This document shows positions 8,854-16,615 of a DNA stretch of 53,578 nt, piece after piece. The notes under the pieces are model-generated. The model was not told the DNA's origin. It ran no database searches and saw only the letters and a list, made by a program, of their open reading frames with translations. The stretch is from Flavicella sp963932955 (lineage in GTDB: Bacteria > Bacteroidota > Bacteroidia > Flavobacteriales > Flavobacteriaceae), in NCBI GenBank assembly GCA_963932955.1, contig CAWVRK010000013.1:1-53578 (forward strand), in the 5' to 3' direction. A program made the position numbers and the translations under genes. Every line of letters begins with the position of its first letter. Position 1 is the stretch's first letter.

Positions 8854-10143
8854 TTAGCTCAATTTAAAAGCTTTGTCTTGTGGATAGTAAGCCATGTCCT
8901 CCAACTCTTCTTCAATACGCAACAATTGGTTGTATTTTGCCATACGGTCTGAACGAGAAGCTGATCCTGTTTTGATCTGACCTGTGTTCAAAGCCACTGC
9001 TAAATCAGCAATTGTGTTGTCTTCAGTTTCACCTGAACGGTGAGACATTACAGAAGTAAATCCTGCGTTTTTGGCCATGTTTACTGCGGCAATGGTTTCT
9101 GTCAAGGTTCCAATTTGATTCACTTTGATCAAGATAGAATTGGCGATTCCTTCTTCTACACCTCTGGCAAGACGTTCTACATTTGTCACAAACAAATCGT
9201 CTCCTACCAATTGCACACGGTCTCCAATTTTTTCGGTGAGGTATTTCCAGCCTTCCCAGTCGTTTTCATCCATCCCATCTTCGATTGAGATGATTGGGTA
9301 TTTGGACGACAATTCTGCTAAGTAGTCTGCTTGTTCTTGAGACGTTCTTACGGCTCCATTTTCACCTTCAAACTTTGCGTAGTTGTATTTTCCACCTTCG
9401 TAAAATTCAGCAGCAGCACAATCCAATGCCAACATTACTTCTTCTCCAGGTTTGTAACCTGCTTTTTCAATGGCTTTCAACACGGTGTCCAAAGCGTCTT
9501 CTGTTCCGTCAAAAGTAGGTGCAAATCCTCCTTCGTCTCCAACAGCAGTGCTCAAACCTCTTTCGTGAAGGATTTTGGCCAAGTTGTGAAAAATCTCAGT
9601 TCCGATCTGCAAAGCATGAGAAAAAGAGTTTGCCATTACGGGCATGATCATAAATTCTTGAAACGCAATCGGTGCATCTGAATGCGAACCACCGTTGACG
9701 ATGTTCATCATCGGCACGGGCAGTGTGTTTGCACTGACTCCTCCGATGTATCGGTACAAAGGTTGGTTCAATTCATTGGCAGCTGCTTTGGCAACCGCTA
9801 AAGAAACACCTAAAATGGCATTGGCTCCTAATTGAGATTTGTTAGGAGTTCCGTCCAAATCAATCATCGCTTGATCGATGGCGTTTTGTTCGAATACTGA
9901 GAATCCTAAAAGTTCTTCTGCAATGCTTGTGTTTACATTGTTTACTGCTGTCAAGACGCCTTTGCCCATAAATGCAGCACCACCGTCTCTCAATTCAACA
10001 GCTTCGTGTTCTCCGGTAGAGGCTCCAGATGGAACTGCAGCTCTTCCCATTACTCCGTTCTCTGTGATGACATCAACTTCTACAGTAGGATTCCCTCTAG
10101 AGTCAAAGATTTGACGTGCATGGATGCTAATAATTACGCTCAT
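8854..10143 (-). CDS. eno: Enolase
   Basis: Interconverts 2-phosphoglycerate and phosphoenolpyruvate, a cytosolic Mg-dependent glycolytic step. The 429 residues are of normal length. Visible signatures are the N-terminal ARQIFDSRGNPTVEVD, the metal and substrate loop SGASTGEHEAVELRD, GDDLFVTN, the enolase signature ILIKVNQIGTLTET with the catalytic Lys, and MSHRSGETED. It lies 150 bases downstream of carA with its own terminator, probably as a separate transcript. Confidence 0.98.
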   Translation of the reverse strand: MSVIISIHARQIFDSRGNPTVEVDVITENGVMGRAAVPSGASTGEHEAVELRDGGAAFMGKGVLTAVNNVNTSIAEELLGFSVFEQNAIDQAMIDLDGTPNKSQLGANAILGVSLAVAKAAANELNQPLYRYIGGVSANTLPVPMMNIVNGGSHSDAPIAFQEFMIMPVMANSFSHALQIGTEIFHNLAKILHERGLSTAVGDEGGFAPTFDGTEDALDTVLKAIEKAGYKPGEEVMLALDCAAAEFYEGGKYNYAKFEGENGAVRTSQEQADYLAELSSKYPIISIEDGMDENDWEGWKYLTEKIGDRVQLVGDDLFVTNVERLARGVEEGIANSILIKVNQIGTLTETIAAVNMAKNAGFTSVMSHRSGETEDNTIADLAVALNTGQIKTGSASRSDRMAKYNQLLRIEEELEDMAYYPQDKAFKLS

Positions 10144-10238
10144 ATTTGTTTGTTTTAGGTTTTTTCAATTAAAATTAGATGCAAGTTACAAAAGGACTTG
10201 ACTTTAAGGGTGCTTTTTTAGAATTTTTTCTCAAACGG

Positions 10239-10258
10239 TTTCGTTGTCGAGCAACAAA
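10239..10258 (-). other. Small hairpin between carA and eno
   Basis: As minus-strand RNA, TTTGTTG pairs with CAACGAA around CTCGA. One pair is G-U and exists only on that strand. No T-run follows, so it is not an obvious terminator. It lies 36 bases after the carA stop and its role is unknown. Confidence 0.3.
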
Positions 10259-10293
10259 GCATTAAAGGCTTGAAAGATATTAAACTTGAAAAC

Positions 10294-11391
10294 TTATTTT
10301 TTTAAATTTTCAATAAATTGATCGAACAAATAAGACGAATCGTGGGGTCCAGGATTTGCTTCTGGATGGTATTGAACAGAAAAACAATTTTTATCTTTCA
10401 ATCGGATTCCCGCGACTGTATTGTCATTTAGATGAATATGTGTCACTTCAATTGTATCTGAATTTTCAAGGGATTTTCGGTCGATTACAAATCCGTGATT
10501 TTGAGAGGTGATTTCTCCTTTTCCTGTGATCAAATTCTTAACTGGATGGTTGATTCCGCGATGCCCATTGTGCATCTTATAGGTCGAAGCTCCGCTTGCA
10601 AGTGCGATGACTTGGTGGCCGAGACAGATGCCGAAAAGTGGTAGGTTTTTTTCGATGATTTTTTTAGCCACTGCTTGTGCATTGACCAAAGGCTCAGGAT
10701 CTCCAGGGCCGTTAGACAAGAAATAACCGTCGGGCTGAAAAGTTTGTAAATCTTCAAAAGAGGCGGTGTTTGGGAATACTTTGATATAACAGTCTCTTTC
10801 AGCTAAGTTTCTAAGAATGTTGGTTTTGATTCCAAGGTCCAATGCTGCTATCTTATAAGTCGCGTTTATGTCACCAAAGGTATAGGCTTCTTTGGTTGAG
10901 ACTTTGGATGCCAAGTCCAGGCCTTCCATGTTGGGTACTTTTTTGAGTTGCTCCTTTAAAGATGCAATGTCTGTGTCGGTTGAGATGACTGCGTTCATGG
11001 CTCCTTTGTCTCGGATATAACTTACGACGGCTCTTGTATCGACGTTCGTTATGGCAATCAATTTGTGTTTGATGAAATAGTCTTCTAAAGAGCCTGAAGA
11101 TCTCACTCGTGAATGCGTGAAGCTAAAATTGCGACAAATGAGTCCTGAAATTTTGATGCCATCAGACTCTACTTCATTTTCATTGACTCCATAGTTTCCA
11201 ATATGTGCGTTGGTGGCAACCATCAACTGACCGGAATAGGAAGGGTCTGTAAAAATTTCTTGATAACCTGTCATTCCGGTGTTGTAACAAACTTCTCCGA
11301 AAGAAGTGCCTTCGATTCCAACAGATTTTCCTTCAAATACGGTTCCGTCTTCTAAAAGCAACAGTGCTTTTTTCAATTCTTTGTATTTCAT
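10294..11391 (-). CDS. carA: Carbamoyl-phosphate synthase small (glutaminase) subunit
   Basis: Hydrolyses glutamine and passes ammonia to CarB for carbamoyl phosphate, feeding pyrimidine and arginine synthesis. The 365 residues have the N-terminal CarA domain (LLLEDGTVFEGKSVG, NTGMTGYQEIFTDPSYSGQ) and a class I glutamine amidotransferase domain with nucleophile Cys in FGICLGHQ and the His/Glu pair in YHPEANPGPHDS. Its ATG overlaps the TGA of the upstream membrane-protein gene in an ATGA, implying translational coupling. carB is not in the window. Confidence 0.97.
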   Translation of the reverse strand: MKYKELKKALLLLEDGTVFEGKSVGIEGTSFGEVCYNTGMTGYQEIFTDPSYSGQLMVATNAHIGNYGVNENEVESDGIKISGLICRNFSFTHSRVRSSGSLEDYFIKHKLIAITNVDTRAVVSYIRDKGAMNAVISTDTDIASLKEQLKKVPNMEGLDLASKVSTKEAYTFGDINATYKIAALDLGIKTNILRNLAERDCYIKVFPNTASFEDLQTFQPDGYFLSNGPGDPEPLVNAQAVAKKIIEKNLPLFGICLGHQVIALASGASTYKMHNGHRGINHPVKNLITGKGEITSQNHGFVIDRKSLENSDTIEVTHIHLNDNTVAGIRLKDKNCFSVQYHPEANPGPHDSSYLFDQFIENLKK

Positions 11392-13157
11392 TTTTTTGTG
11401 TTCTTTTTTAAAGATTGTAAATTATGAATCAAACTTCGCAATTGTTCATCTTTTACAATTCCATTATTAACCTTCTTATCCATCTTTATTGCTACTCGAA
11501 TGTCTTCTTCTGCTTTTTCAACATTGCCCAAAGCGGTTTGAAAATAGGCTCTAAACTTATAGAAAAGTATGTCATTAAACCCTAAATCAATTGTTTTATT
11601 GAGTAATCGAACCGCTTTTTCGTGTTGCTTGCTTTCAAAATAAAGAGCACTCAATTTTATGTATATATCTTTGTCTTTTGGTTTTTTTGCATTGCATTGC
11701 AACAACAGTGCTTCTGCCTTGTCATAAACTTGAATCTTTTGGTAGGCACTTGCCAAATTTACGAAGTTTGGAACTTCTGGTGAAATTGTAGCCGCTTTTA
11801 AAAAGTAAGCAACCGATTTATTCTTGTCGGCCTTTGATTCCATAACGCCCAAAGCGGTGTACAGGTAGTTGTATTTATCTGGATCCAAACGGGCATCAGG
11901 TTGCTGATCTACTTTTTCAAAATCTGCTTTTGCCAAAGCTAGCTTGTTGTCTTCATAATACAAATTACCTCGCATTCCATTAGAAAAAGTGGCGGTTTCG
12001 TGTGAGAGGTTGTTTGTCCAAAGTGCAATGGTACTTTTCCATGTTTTCAATTGTGCTTTTGCCAAGAAGGCATAGACGGCAACCAAGGCAAAGTATTTCA
12101 ATGCGCCATTTCGTTTGTCACTGATCAAAGATAAGGCGGCAATCCAGATTCCCAGCGTAGAAATGTAGGCATATCGATCAGAAAAAGGTCCTAAAAACTC
12201 GGAAAAAGCGGCCGTGTGAAGCAGGATGTTGCACAGATAAAACAACAGGCCAAAGACGAACAATTTGTTTTTTCTTAAATAATAAAATGCCACTGCGACT
12301 CCAACAAGGAAGAAACAAGAGAGGTAATAATTGGTTTCTCCAAGTTGCAGAGGCCAATCGTAGACAATTCCTAAATTCAATGGCACAAATGTTTTGTGGA
12401 TGTACCAAAAGAGTTGGCTTGGCAACAAATACAAGGCTTTGTAATTTTCATGACTCATGCCAGAATGTCCCCCTCTAAAATGCAATGCGATGAGACCGAA
12501 AACTACCGCAACAAGGACAAAAGGTGTTTTTTGAACGAGGCGATTCTTCTCAAATAAAGGCAATCCATTTAAAAAGTCTATTAAAAAAAGAACGACCACA
12601 AAAGGAAGGATTTGCACTTTGCAGAAGGCCCCCAAGACAAACATGAGTAAGGAGAATTGAATCCAAGAATTCTTGTTGCTTTGTAAAAAATTACAATACG
12701 CTAGTGTCGCTGCTAAAAAGAAAAACGAAAACAGAACGGTACTGGTTGCAGATATCCATGCTACGGATTCGACGGCTAGTGGATGCAGACCAAATAAAAA
12801 AGCGAGTAACATTGCTTTTTGTTTGTTCTTAAAAAGGTGTTTGCCCAATAAAAATACAAGAAGGGTATTAGCCAAGTGAAATAACAGACTAAAAAGATGG
12901 AATGTGAGGGCACTTTTAAAACCAAACAGTGCTCCGAGTAAGGAAAATAAAAGAGAAGTCAAGGGTTGGTACATTCCGATGGTCTCTGAGGAAAAGAGCG
13001 CAACAATGTTTGACCAAGACCAGTTAAGGACTTTCGGATTTTGATGGAGTTGCCCAGCGTCGTCAATGGCAATAAAGTCGTAATTTAATGAACCGCTATA
13101 AAGAATAACTATTGGCAAAAAAAGGACCGCTAGTGTATAAAAATAGTGCTTGTTCAT
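11388..13157 (-). CDS. TMTC-like multi-spanning membrane protein with C-terminal TPR repeats
   Basis: The 589 residues start at ATG 13157; a TTG nine bases upstream is less likely. The first 375 or so residues are a polytopic membrane domain resembling GT-C glycosyltransferases. An acidic pair follows the first membrane helix (IAIDDAGQ, Asp32-Asp33), then YQPLTSLLFSL and HPLAVESVAWISATS, the last like the HPxxVExVAWIS signature of TMTC O-mannosyltransferases. From about residue 400 there are tandem TPRs. A sugar-transfer role is inference. It lies between rplQ and carA, after a terminator and its own promoter, and its stop overlaps the carA start. Confidence 0.75.
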   Translation of the reverse strand: MNKHYFYTLAVLFLPIVILYSGSLNYDFIAIDDAGQLHQNPKVLNWSWSNIVALFSSETIGMYQPLTSLLFSLLGALFGFKSALTFHLFSLLFHLANTLLVFLLGKHLFKNKQKAMLLAFLFGLHPLAVESVAWISATSTVLFSFFFLAATLAYCNFLQSNKNSWIQFSLLMFVLGAFCKVQILPFVVVLFLIDFLNGLPLFEKNRLVQKTPFVLVAVVFGLIALHFRGGHSGMSHENYKALYLLPSQLFWYIHKTFVPLNLGIVYDWPLQLGETNYYLSCFFLVGVAVAFYYLRKNKLFVFGLLFYLCNILLHTAAFSEFLGPFSDRYAYISTLGIWIAALSLISDKRNGALKYFALVAVYAFLAKAQLKTWKSTIALWTNNLSHETATFSNGMRGNLYYEDNKLALAKADFEKVDQQPDARLDPDKYNYLYTALGVMESKADKNKSVAYFLKAATISPEVPNFVNLASAYQKIQVYDKAEALLLQCNAKKPKDKDIYIKLSALYFESKQHEKAVRLLNKTIDLGFNDILFYKFRAYFQTALGNVEKAEEDIRVAIKMDKKVNNGIVKDEQLRSLIHNLQSLKKNTKK

Positions 13158-13183
13158 TTCAATCAAAAACTTTTATCGGTGTG

Positions 13184-13191
13184 CAAAGATA
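13184..13191 (-). promoter_or_regulatory. -7 element for the TMTC-like gene and carA
   Basis: On the minus strand this reads TATCTTTG followed by CAC, a perfect TAnnTTTG. It lies just past the rplQ terminator and 26 bases before the ATG at 13157. No good TTG is seen at the usual upstream distance. Confidence 0.5.
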
Positions 13192-13196
13192 TAAAA

Positions 13197-13226
13197 AAAG
13201 GAACAAACTGTTATGTTTATTCCTTT
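13197..13226 (-). terminator. Terminator of the ribosomal protein supercluster
   Basis: As minus-strand RNA, AAAGGAAUAAAC (13226-13215) pairs with GUUUGUUCCUUU (13208-13197) around a 6-base loop. This gives 12 continuous pairs including one G-U, and a run of seven T follows. On the plus strand that pair is a C-A mismatch, so the structure is made for minus-strand RNA. It starts 26 bases after the rplQ stop. Confidence 0.85.
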
Positions 13227-13251
13227 GTTAGCTATGCTGTAAATCATCTAT

Positions 13252-13734
13252 TTATGCCTCAGTGTTTGTTTCTTCAACAGTTGTCACTTCAACAGCTTCG
13301 GCAACAGGTGCGTCCGCTTTTTTACGACCTCTACGAGTCGCTTTTTTCTTCTTAGCTCCATTTGGATTGTAGATCTCGTTGTAATCAACCAATTCAACCA
13401 TCGCCATTTCAGCGTTGTCTCCTTGACGATTACCCAACTTGATAATTCGTACATATCCTCCTGGTCTGTCAGCTACTTTTACAGCAACTTCTTTGAACAA
13501 TTCTGTAACTGCCAATTTGTTTTTCAAAATACTAAATACAATTCTACGATTGTGCGTGGTATCGCTTTTAGATTTTGTAATCAAAGGCTCAACGTATTGA
13601 CGCAAAGCTTTTGCTTTAGCATCAGTGGTATTGATGCGTTTGTGTTCAATTAACGAACAAGCCATATTTGCCAACATTGACTTTCTGTGTGCCGTCTTTC
13701 TTCCTAAATGATTGAATTTCTTTCCGTGTCTCAT
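13252..13734 (-). CDS. rplQ: Ribosomal protein bL17
   Basis: A large-subunit protein near the peptide exit tunnel. The start MRHGKKFNHLGRKTAHRKSM is canonical. At 160 residues it is longer than the usual 120-130 because of a C-terminal tail: a basic stretch (GAKKKKATRRGRKKADAP), then an acidic Val/Glu/Thr-rich end. Such tails are frequent in Bacteroidota. It is the last gene of the cluster, 58 bases after rpoA and before the terminator. Confidence 0.97.
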   Translation of the reverse strand: MRHGKKFNHLGRKTAHRKSMLANMACSLIEHKRINTTDAKAKALRQYVEPLITKSKSDTTHNRRIVFSILKNKLAVTELFKEVAVKVADRPGGYVRIIKLGNRQGDNAEMAMVELVDYNEIYNPNGAKKKKATRRGRKKADAPVAEAVEVTTVEETNTEA

Positions 13735-13757
13735 GACTTTTGTTTTGTACTTCCATC

Positions 13758-13781
13758 TTGCTCAACCCTTTTAGGGAGCAA
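13758..13781 (-). other. Hairpin in the rpoA-rplQ junction
   Basis: TTGCTC (13758-13763) and GAGCAA (13776-13781) are inverted repeats, with a CC/GG inner pair around the loop. The element fills much of the 58-base gap before rplQ. No T-run follows, so an RNA processing or translational role is more likely than termination; this is inference. Confidence 0.4.
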
Positions 13782-13792
13782 AATATGAAAAG

Positions 13793-14785
13793 TTAATCTT
13801 TATCTAATTTGTATTTGCTCAAATCCATTCCGAAACTCAACCCTTTTATATGAACTAGTTCATCCAATTCGGTCAATGATTTCTTTCCAAAATTACGGAA
13901 CTTCATCAAATCATTTTTATTAAAGGATACCAAATCCCCTAAAGTTTCAACTTCTGCAGCTTTCAAACAGTTCAAAGCTCTTACAGAAAGGTCCATGTCG
14001 ATCAATTTTGTTTTCAACAATTGACGCATGTGCAAGGACTCCTCGTCGTAAGTTTCCGTTTGTGCAATTTCATCAGCCTCCAAAGTAATTCTCTCATCTG
14101 AGAACAACATAAAGTGGTGGATTAAAATTTTTGCTGCTTCTGTCAATGCGTCTTTCGGGTTTACAGAACCGTCAGTAACGATGTCAAAAACTAATTTTTC
14201 ATAATCGGTTTTTTGTTCAACACGGAAGTTTTCAACCGCGTACTTGACATTTTTGATCGGCGTGTAAATAGAGTCTGTAAAAATAGTTCCCAACGGGACA
14301 TTTACTTTCTTATTCTCTTCTGCAGGAACAAAGCCTCTTCCTTTTTCAATGGTAATTTCCATTTCAAATTTGACACTTTTTTCCAAGTTGCAAATCACCA
14401 AGTCTGGATTCAATACTTGAAAACCAGAGGTGAATTTTTGAATATCTCCAGCCGTGATTTGTTCTTGTCCAGATACAGAAATGGTAACGGATTCTCTATC
14501 TGTATCTTCTATTTGTTTCTTAAAGCGAACTTGCTTAAGATTAAGGATAATTTCAGTAACATCTTCAACAATTCCTTCAATCGTAGAAAATTCGTGCTCA
14601 ACCCCTTCCATTCTCAATGAAGTGATCGCAAAACCTTCTAATGATGAAAGTAAAACTCTTCTCAATGCGTTACCTACTGTTAAACCAAAACCTGGTTCTA
14701 AAGGTCTGAATTCAAATCTACCTTCAAAATCAGTAGATTCAATCATGATTACTTTGTCGGGTTTCTGAAAATTTAAAATTGCCAT
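13793..14785 (-). CDS. rpoA: RNA polymerase alpha subunit
   Basis: The alpha subunit dimerises to start RNA polymerase assembly, and its C-terminal domain contacts upstream promoter DNA and activators. The 330 residues contain the N-terminal assembly domain (FEFRPLEPGFGLTVGNALRR) and the C-terminal helix-hairpin-helix domain (LDMSV-type start MDLSVRALNCLKAAEVETLG, then FRNFGKKSLTELDE). It lies between rpsD and rplQ, the usual position. Confidence 0.98.
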   Translation of the reverse strand: MAILNFQKPDKVIMIESTDFEGRFEFRPLEPGFGLTVGNALRRVLLSSLEGFAITSLRMEGVEHEFSTIEGIVEDVTEIILNLKQVRFKKQIEDTDRESVTISVSGQEQITAGDIQKFTSGFQVLNPDLVICNLEKSVKFEMEITIEKGRGFVPAEENKKVNVPLGTIFTDSIYTPIKNVKYAVENFRVEQKTDYEKLVFDIVTDGSVNPKDALTEAAKILIHHFMLFSDERITLEADEIAQTETYDEESLHMRQLLKTKLIDMDLSVRALNCLKAAEVETLGDLVSFNKNDLMKFRNFGKKSLTELDELVHIKGLSFGMDLSKYKLDKD

Positions 14786-14804
14786 AGTTTAACGGGTGTC
14801 TAAA

Positions 14805-15410
14805 TTATTTAGAGTACAACTCTACTATTAATTGTTCTTTGATATTTTCAGGGATTTGCAGTCTTTCTGGGATCGTTACAAAAGTTCCTTGTTTGGTGTC
14901 TGCATTCCATGTCAACCACTCATAAACATTGCTGTTAGCAGCCAAAGAGCTTTCAATAGCAACTAATGATTTCGACTTTTCTCTCACAGCAACAACGTCA
15001 CCTGGTTTGAGAGAGTAAGAAGGAATGTTTAAGATTTCACCGTTGACAGTGATGTGCCTGTGAGATACCAATTGACGCGCTCCTCTTCTTGAGTTTGCAA
15101 TTCCCATACGGAAAACTACATTGTCTAGACGAGATTCACAAAGTTGCAACAAGACTTCTCCTGTAATTCCTTTGCTGCTTGACGCTTTGTCAAAAAGGTT
15201 GCTAAATTGGCGCTCTAAAATACCGTAAGAGTATTTCGCTTTCTGCTTTTCTTGCAATTGCATTGCGTATTCGGATTTTTTTCCTCTACGTCTAGCATTT
15301 CCATGTTGCCCTGGTGGGTAATTGCGTTTTTCAAAAGATTTGTCATCTCCGAAAATTGCTTCTCCAAATTTACGAGCAATTTTTGTTTTTGGTCCTGTAT
15401 ATCTTGCCAT
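14805..15410 (-). CDS. rpsD: Ribosomal protein uS4
   Basis: A primary 16S-binding protein that nucleates the 30S body and takes part in decoding accuracy. The 201 residues start with MARYTGPKTKIARKFGE. The N-terminal region lacks the zinc-binding cysteine cluster found in some S4 proteins. The S4 RNA-binding domain is at about residues 91-155 (SRLDNVVFRMG, ARQLVSHRHITVNG). In E. coli S4 represses its own operon. Here an unusual 80-base structured gap precedes the gene, a candidate site for such feedback. Confidence 0.98.
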   Translation of the reverse strand: MARYTGPKTKIARKFGEAIFGDDKSFEKRNYPPGQHGNARRRGKKSEYAMQLQEKQKAKYSYGILERQFSNLFDKASSSKGITGEVLLQLCESRLDNVVFRMGIANSRRGARQLVSHRHITVNGEILNIPSYSLKPGDVVAVREKSKSLVAIESSLAANSNVYEWLTWNADTKQGTFVTIPERLQIPENIKEQLIVELYSK

Positions 15411-15424
15411 TTCTTTGTTTTTAG

Positions 15425-15476
15425 AATTGAGGATTGTGAATTAAGGCGTTCTCCTTCGACAATCTGGTTCTCAATT
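15425..15476 (-). other. Branched stem-loop upstream of rpsD
   Basis: As minus-strand RNA, AAUUGAG pairs with CUCAAUU (outer stem, 15470-15476 with 15425-15431). A one-sided bulge AACCA follows, then GAUUGU pairs with ACAAUC (15459-15464 with 15432-15437). Inside, AAGG and CCUU close a small third helix. It fills the 80-base rpsK-rpsD gap in a cluster where most gaps are under 20 bases. It could be an S4-responsive mRNA element, or a degenerate copy of an AT-rich intergenic repeat, since sequences of this flavour (ATTGAG, TTCTCCTTCGACAA) recur in flavobacterial spacers. Confidence 0.5.
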
Positions 15477-15490
15477 GAAGTTGAATTAAA

Positions 15491-15874
15491 TTATACTCTA
15501 CGTCTTTTTGGAGGGCGACAACCGTTGTGAGGGATTGGAGTTACATCGATGATTTCAGTAACTTCAATACCGTTGTTATGCAAAGTTCTGATTGCACTTT
15601 CACGGCCGTTTCCTGGTCCTTTTACATATACTTTTACTTTTCTTAGTCCTGCTTCATGAGCAACACTTGCACAATCTTCAGCTGCTGTTTGAGCGGCATA
15701 AGGAGTGTTCTTTTTGGAACCTCTAAAACCTTGCTTTCCTGCAGATGACCAAGAGATCACATCTCCTTTTTTGTTTGTTAAGGAAATAATGATGTTGTTG
15801 AAAGATGCAGTGATGTGTGCTTCCCCAACTGACTCAACAATAACCTTACGCTTTTTTGAATTTGATTTAGCCAT
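15491..15874 (-). CDS. rpsK: Ribosomal protein uS11
   Basis: A small-subunit platform protein that binds near the 3' end of 16S rRNA, with S7 and bS18 as neighbours. The 127 residues start MAKSNSKKRKV and contain HITASFNNIIISLTNKKGD and the conserved C-terminal KVYVKGPGNGRESAIR and DVTPIPHNGCRPPKRRRV. It starts 12 bases after rpsM. Confidence 0.98.
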   Translation of the reverse strand: MAKSNSKKRKVIVESVGEAHITASFNNIIISLTNKKGDVISWSSAGKQGFRGSKKNTPYAAQTAAEDCASVAHEAGLRKVKVYVKGPGNGRESAIRTLHNNGIEVTEIIDVTPIPHNGCRPPKRRRV

Positions 15875-15886
15875 AATGTCTTGATC

Positions 15887-16261
15887 TTATTTAGTAGCTT
15901 TCTTTTTGTTTGCTACAGTTTTTCTTTTCCCTTTTCTCGTTCTGGAGTTGTTTTTGGTACGTTGCCCTCTCAATGGCAATCCAGACCTGTGACGTATACC
16001 TCTGTAACATCCAATGTCCATCAAACGTTTGATGTTCAATTGTGTTTCAGAACGCAATTCTCCTTCGATAGTGAAGGTCCCTGCTTGTTCACGAATTTTT
16101 CCGATTTGCTCATCCGTCCAATCTTGAACTTTGATGCTTTCGTCTACTCCTGCGTTTGCTAAAATCTGTTTAGCTCTTGTGTCACCAATTCCAAAAATGT
16201 AAGTTAAAGCAATAACTCCTCTTTTGTTCTTTGGTATGTCAATTCCTGCTATTCTTGCCAT
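15887..16261 (-). CDS. rpsM: Ribosomal protein uS13
   Basis: A 30S head protein that forms bridges to the 50S subunit and contacts P-site tRNA through its basic C-terminal tail. The 124 residues have MARIAGIDIPKNKRGVIALT at the start, the helix-hairpin region YIFGIGDTRAKQIL and the conserved GLPLRGQRTKNNSRTRKGKR tail. It lies three bases after rpmJ. Confidence 0.98.
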   Translation of the reverse strand: MARIAGIDIPKNKRGVIALTYIFGIGDTRAKQILANAGVDESIKVQDWTDEQIGKIREQAGTFTIEGELRSETQLNIKRLMDIGCYRGIRHRSGLPLRGQRTKNNSRTRKGKRKTVANKKKATK

Positions 16262-16264
16262 AAC

Positions 16265-16381
16265 TTACCCTTGTCTTTGTTTAAATCTAGGATTCTTTTT
16301 GTTGATTACATATAATCTGCCTTTTCTTCGTACAATCTTGCACTCGGCACTTCTTTTCTTTATTGATGCTCTAACTTTCAT
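16265..16381 (-). CDS. rpmJ: Ribosomal protein bL36, zinc-free form
   Basis: A 38-residue protein read directly from the sequence (MKVRASIKKRSAECKIVRRK and so on, ending FKQRQG). It stabilises 23S rRNA near the L6 and peptidyl transferase region. The zinc-binding form has Cys11, Cys14, Cys27 and a His near residue 32. Here only Cys14 remains: position 11 is Ser, 27 is Asn and no His follows. It is therefore a C-minus paralogue type that cannot bind zinc by that motif. It lies between infA and rpsM with short gaps. Confidence 0.95.
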   Translation of the reverse strand: MKVRASIKKRSAECKIVRRKGRLYVINKKNPRFKQRQG

Positions 16382-16394
16382 CGTTTTTTGTTTT

Positions 16395-16610
16395 TTAGTA
16401 TCTATAAGTAATTCTCGCCTTCGAAAGATCGTAAGGACTCATTTCTAACTTCACTTTGTCTCCTGGCAACAACTTGATATAATGCATGCGCATTTTACCT
16501 GAGATGTGTGCCGTTACAATATGACCGTTTTCAAGTTCTACACGAAACATGGCATTTGACAATGCTTCTGTAATGGTTCCGTCTTGTTGTATTGCTGCTT
16601 GTTTGGCCAT
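16395..16610 (-). CDS. infA: Translation initiation factor IF-1
   Basis: A 71-residue OB-fold protein that occupies the ribosomal A site during initiation and aids IF-2 and IF-3. The sequence runs MAKQAAIQQDGTITEALSNA, then FRVELENGHIVTAHISGKMR, and ends SPYDLSKARITYRY, all canonical. It lies between secY (5 bases) and rpmJ (13 bases). Confidence 0.98.
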   Translation of the reverse strand: MAKQAAIQQDGTITEALSNAMFRVELENGHIVTAHISGKMRMHYIKLLPGDKVKLEMSPYDLSKARITYRY

Positions 16611-16615
16611 AATGA

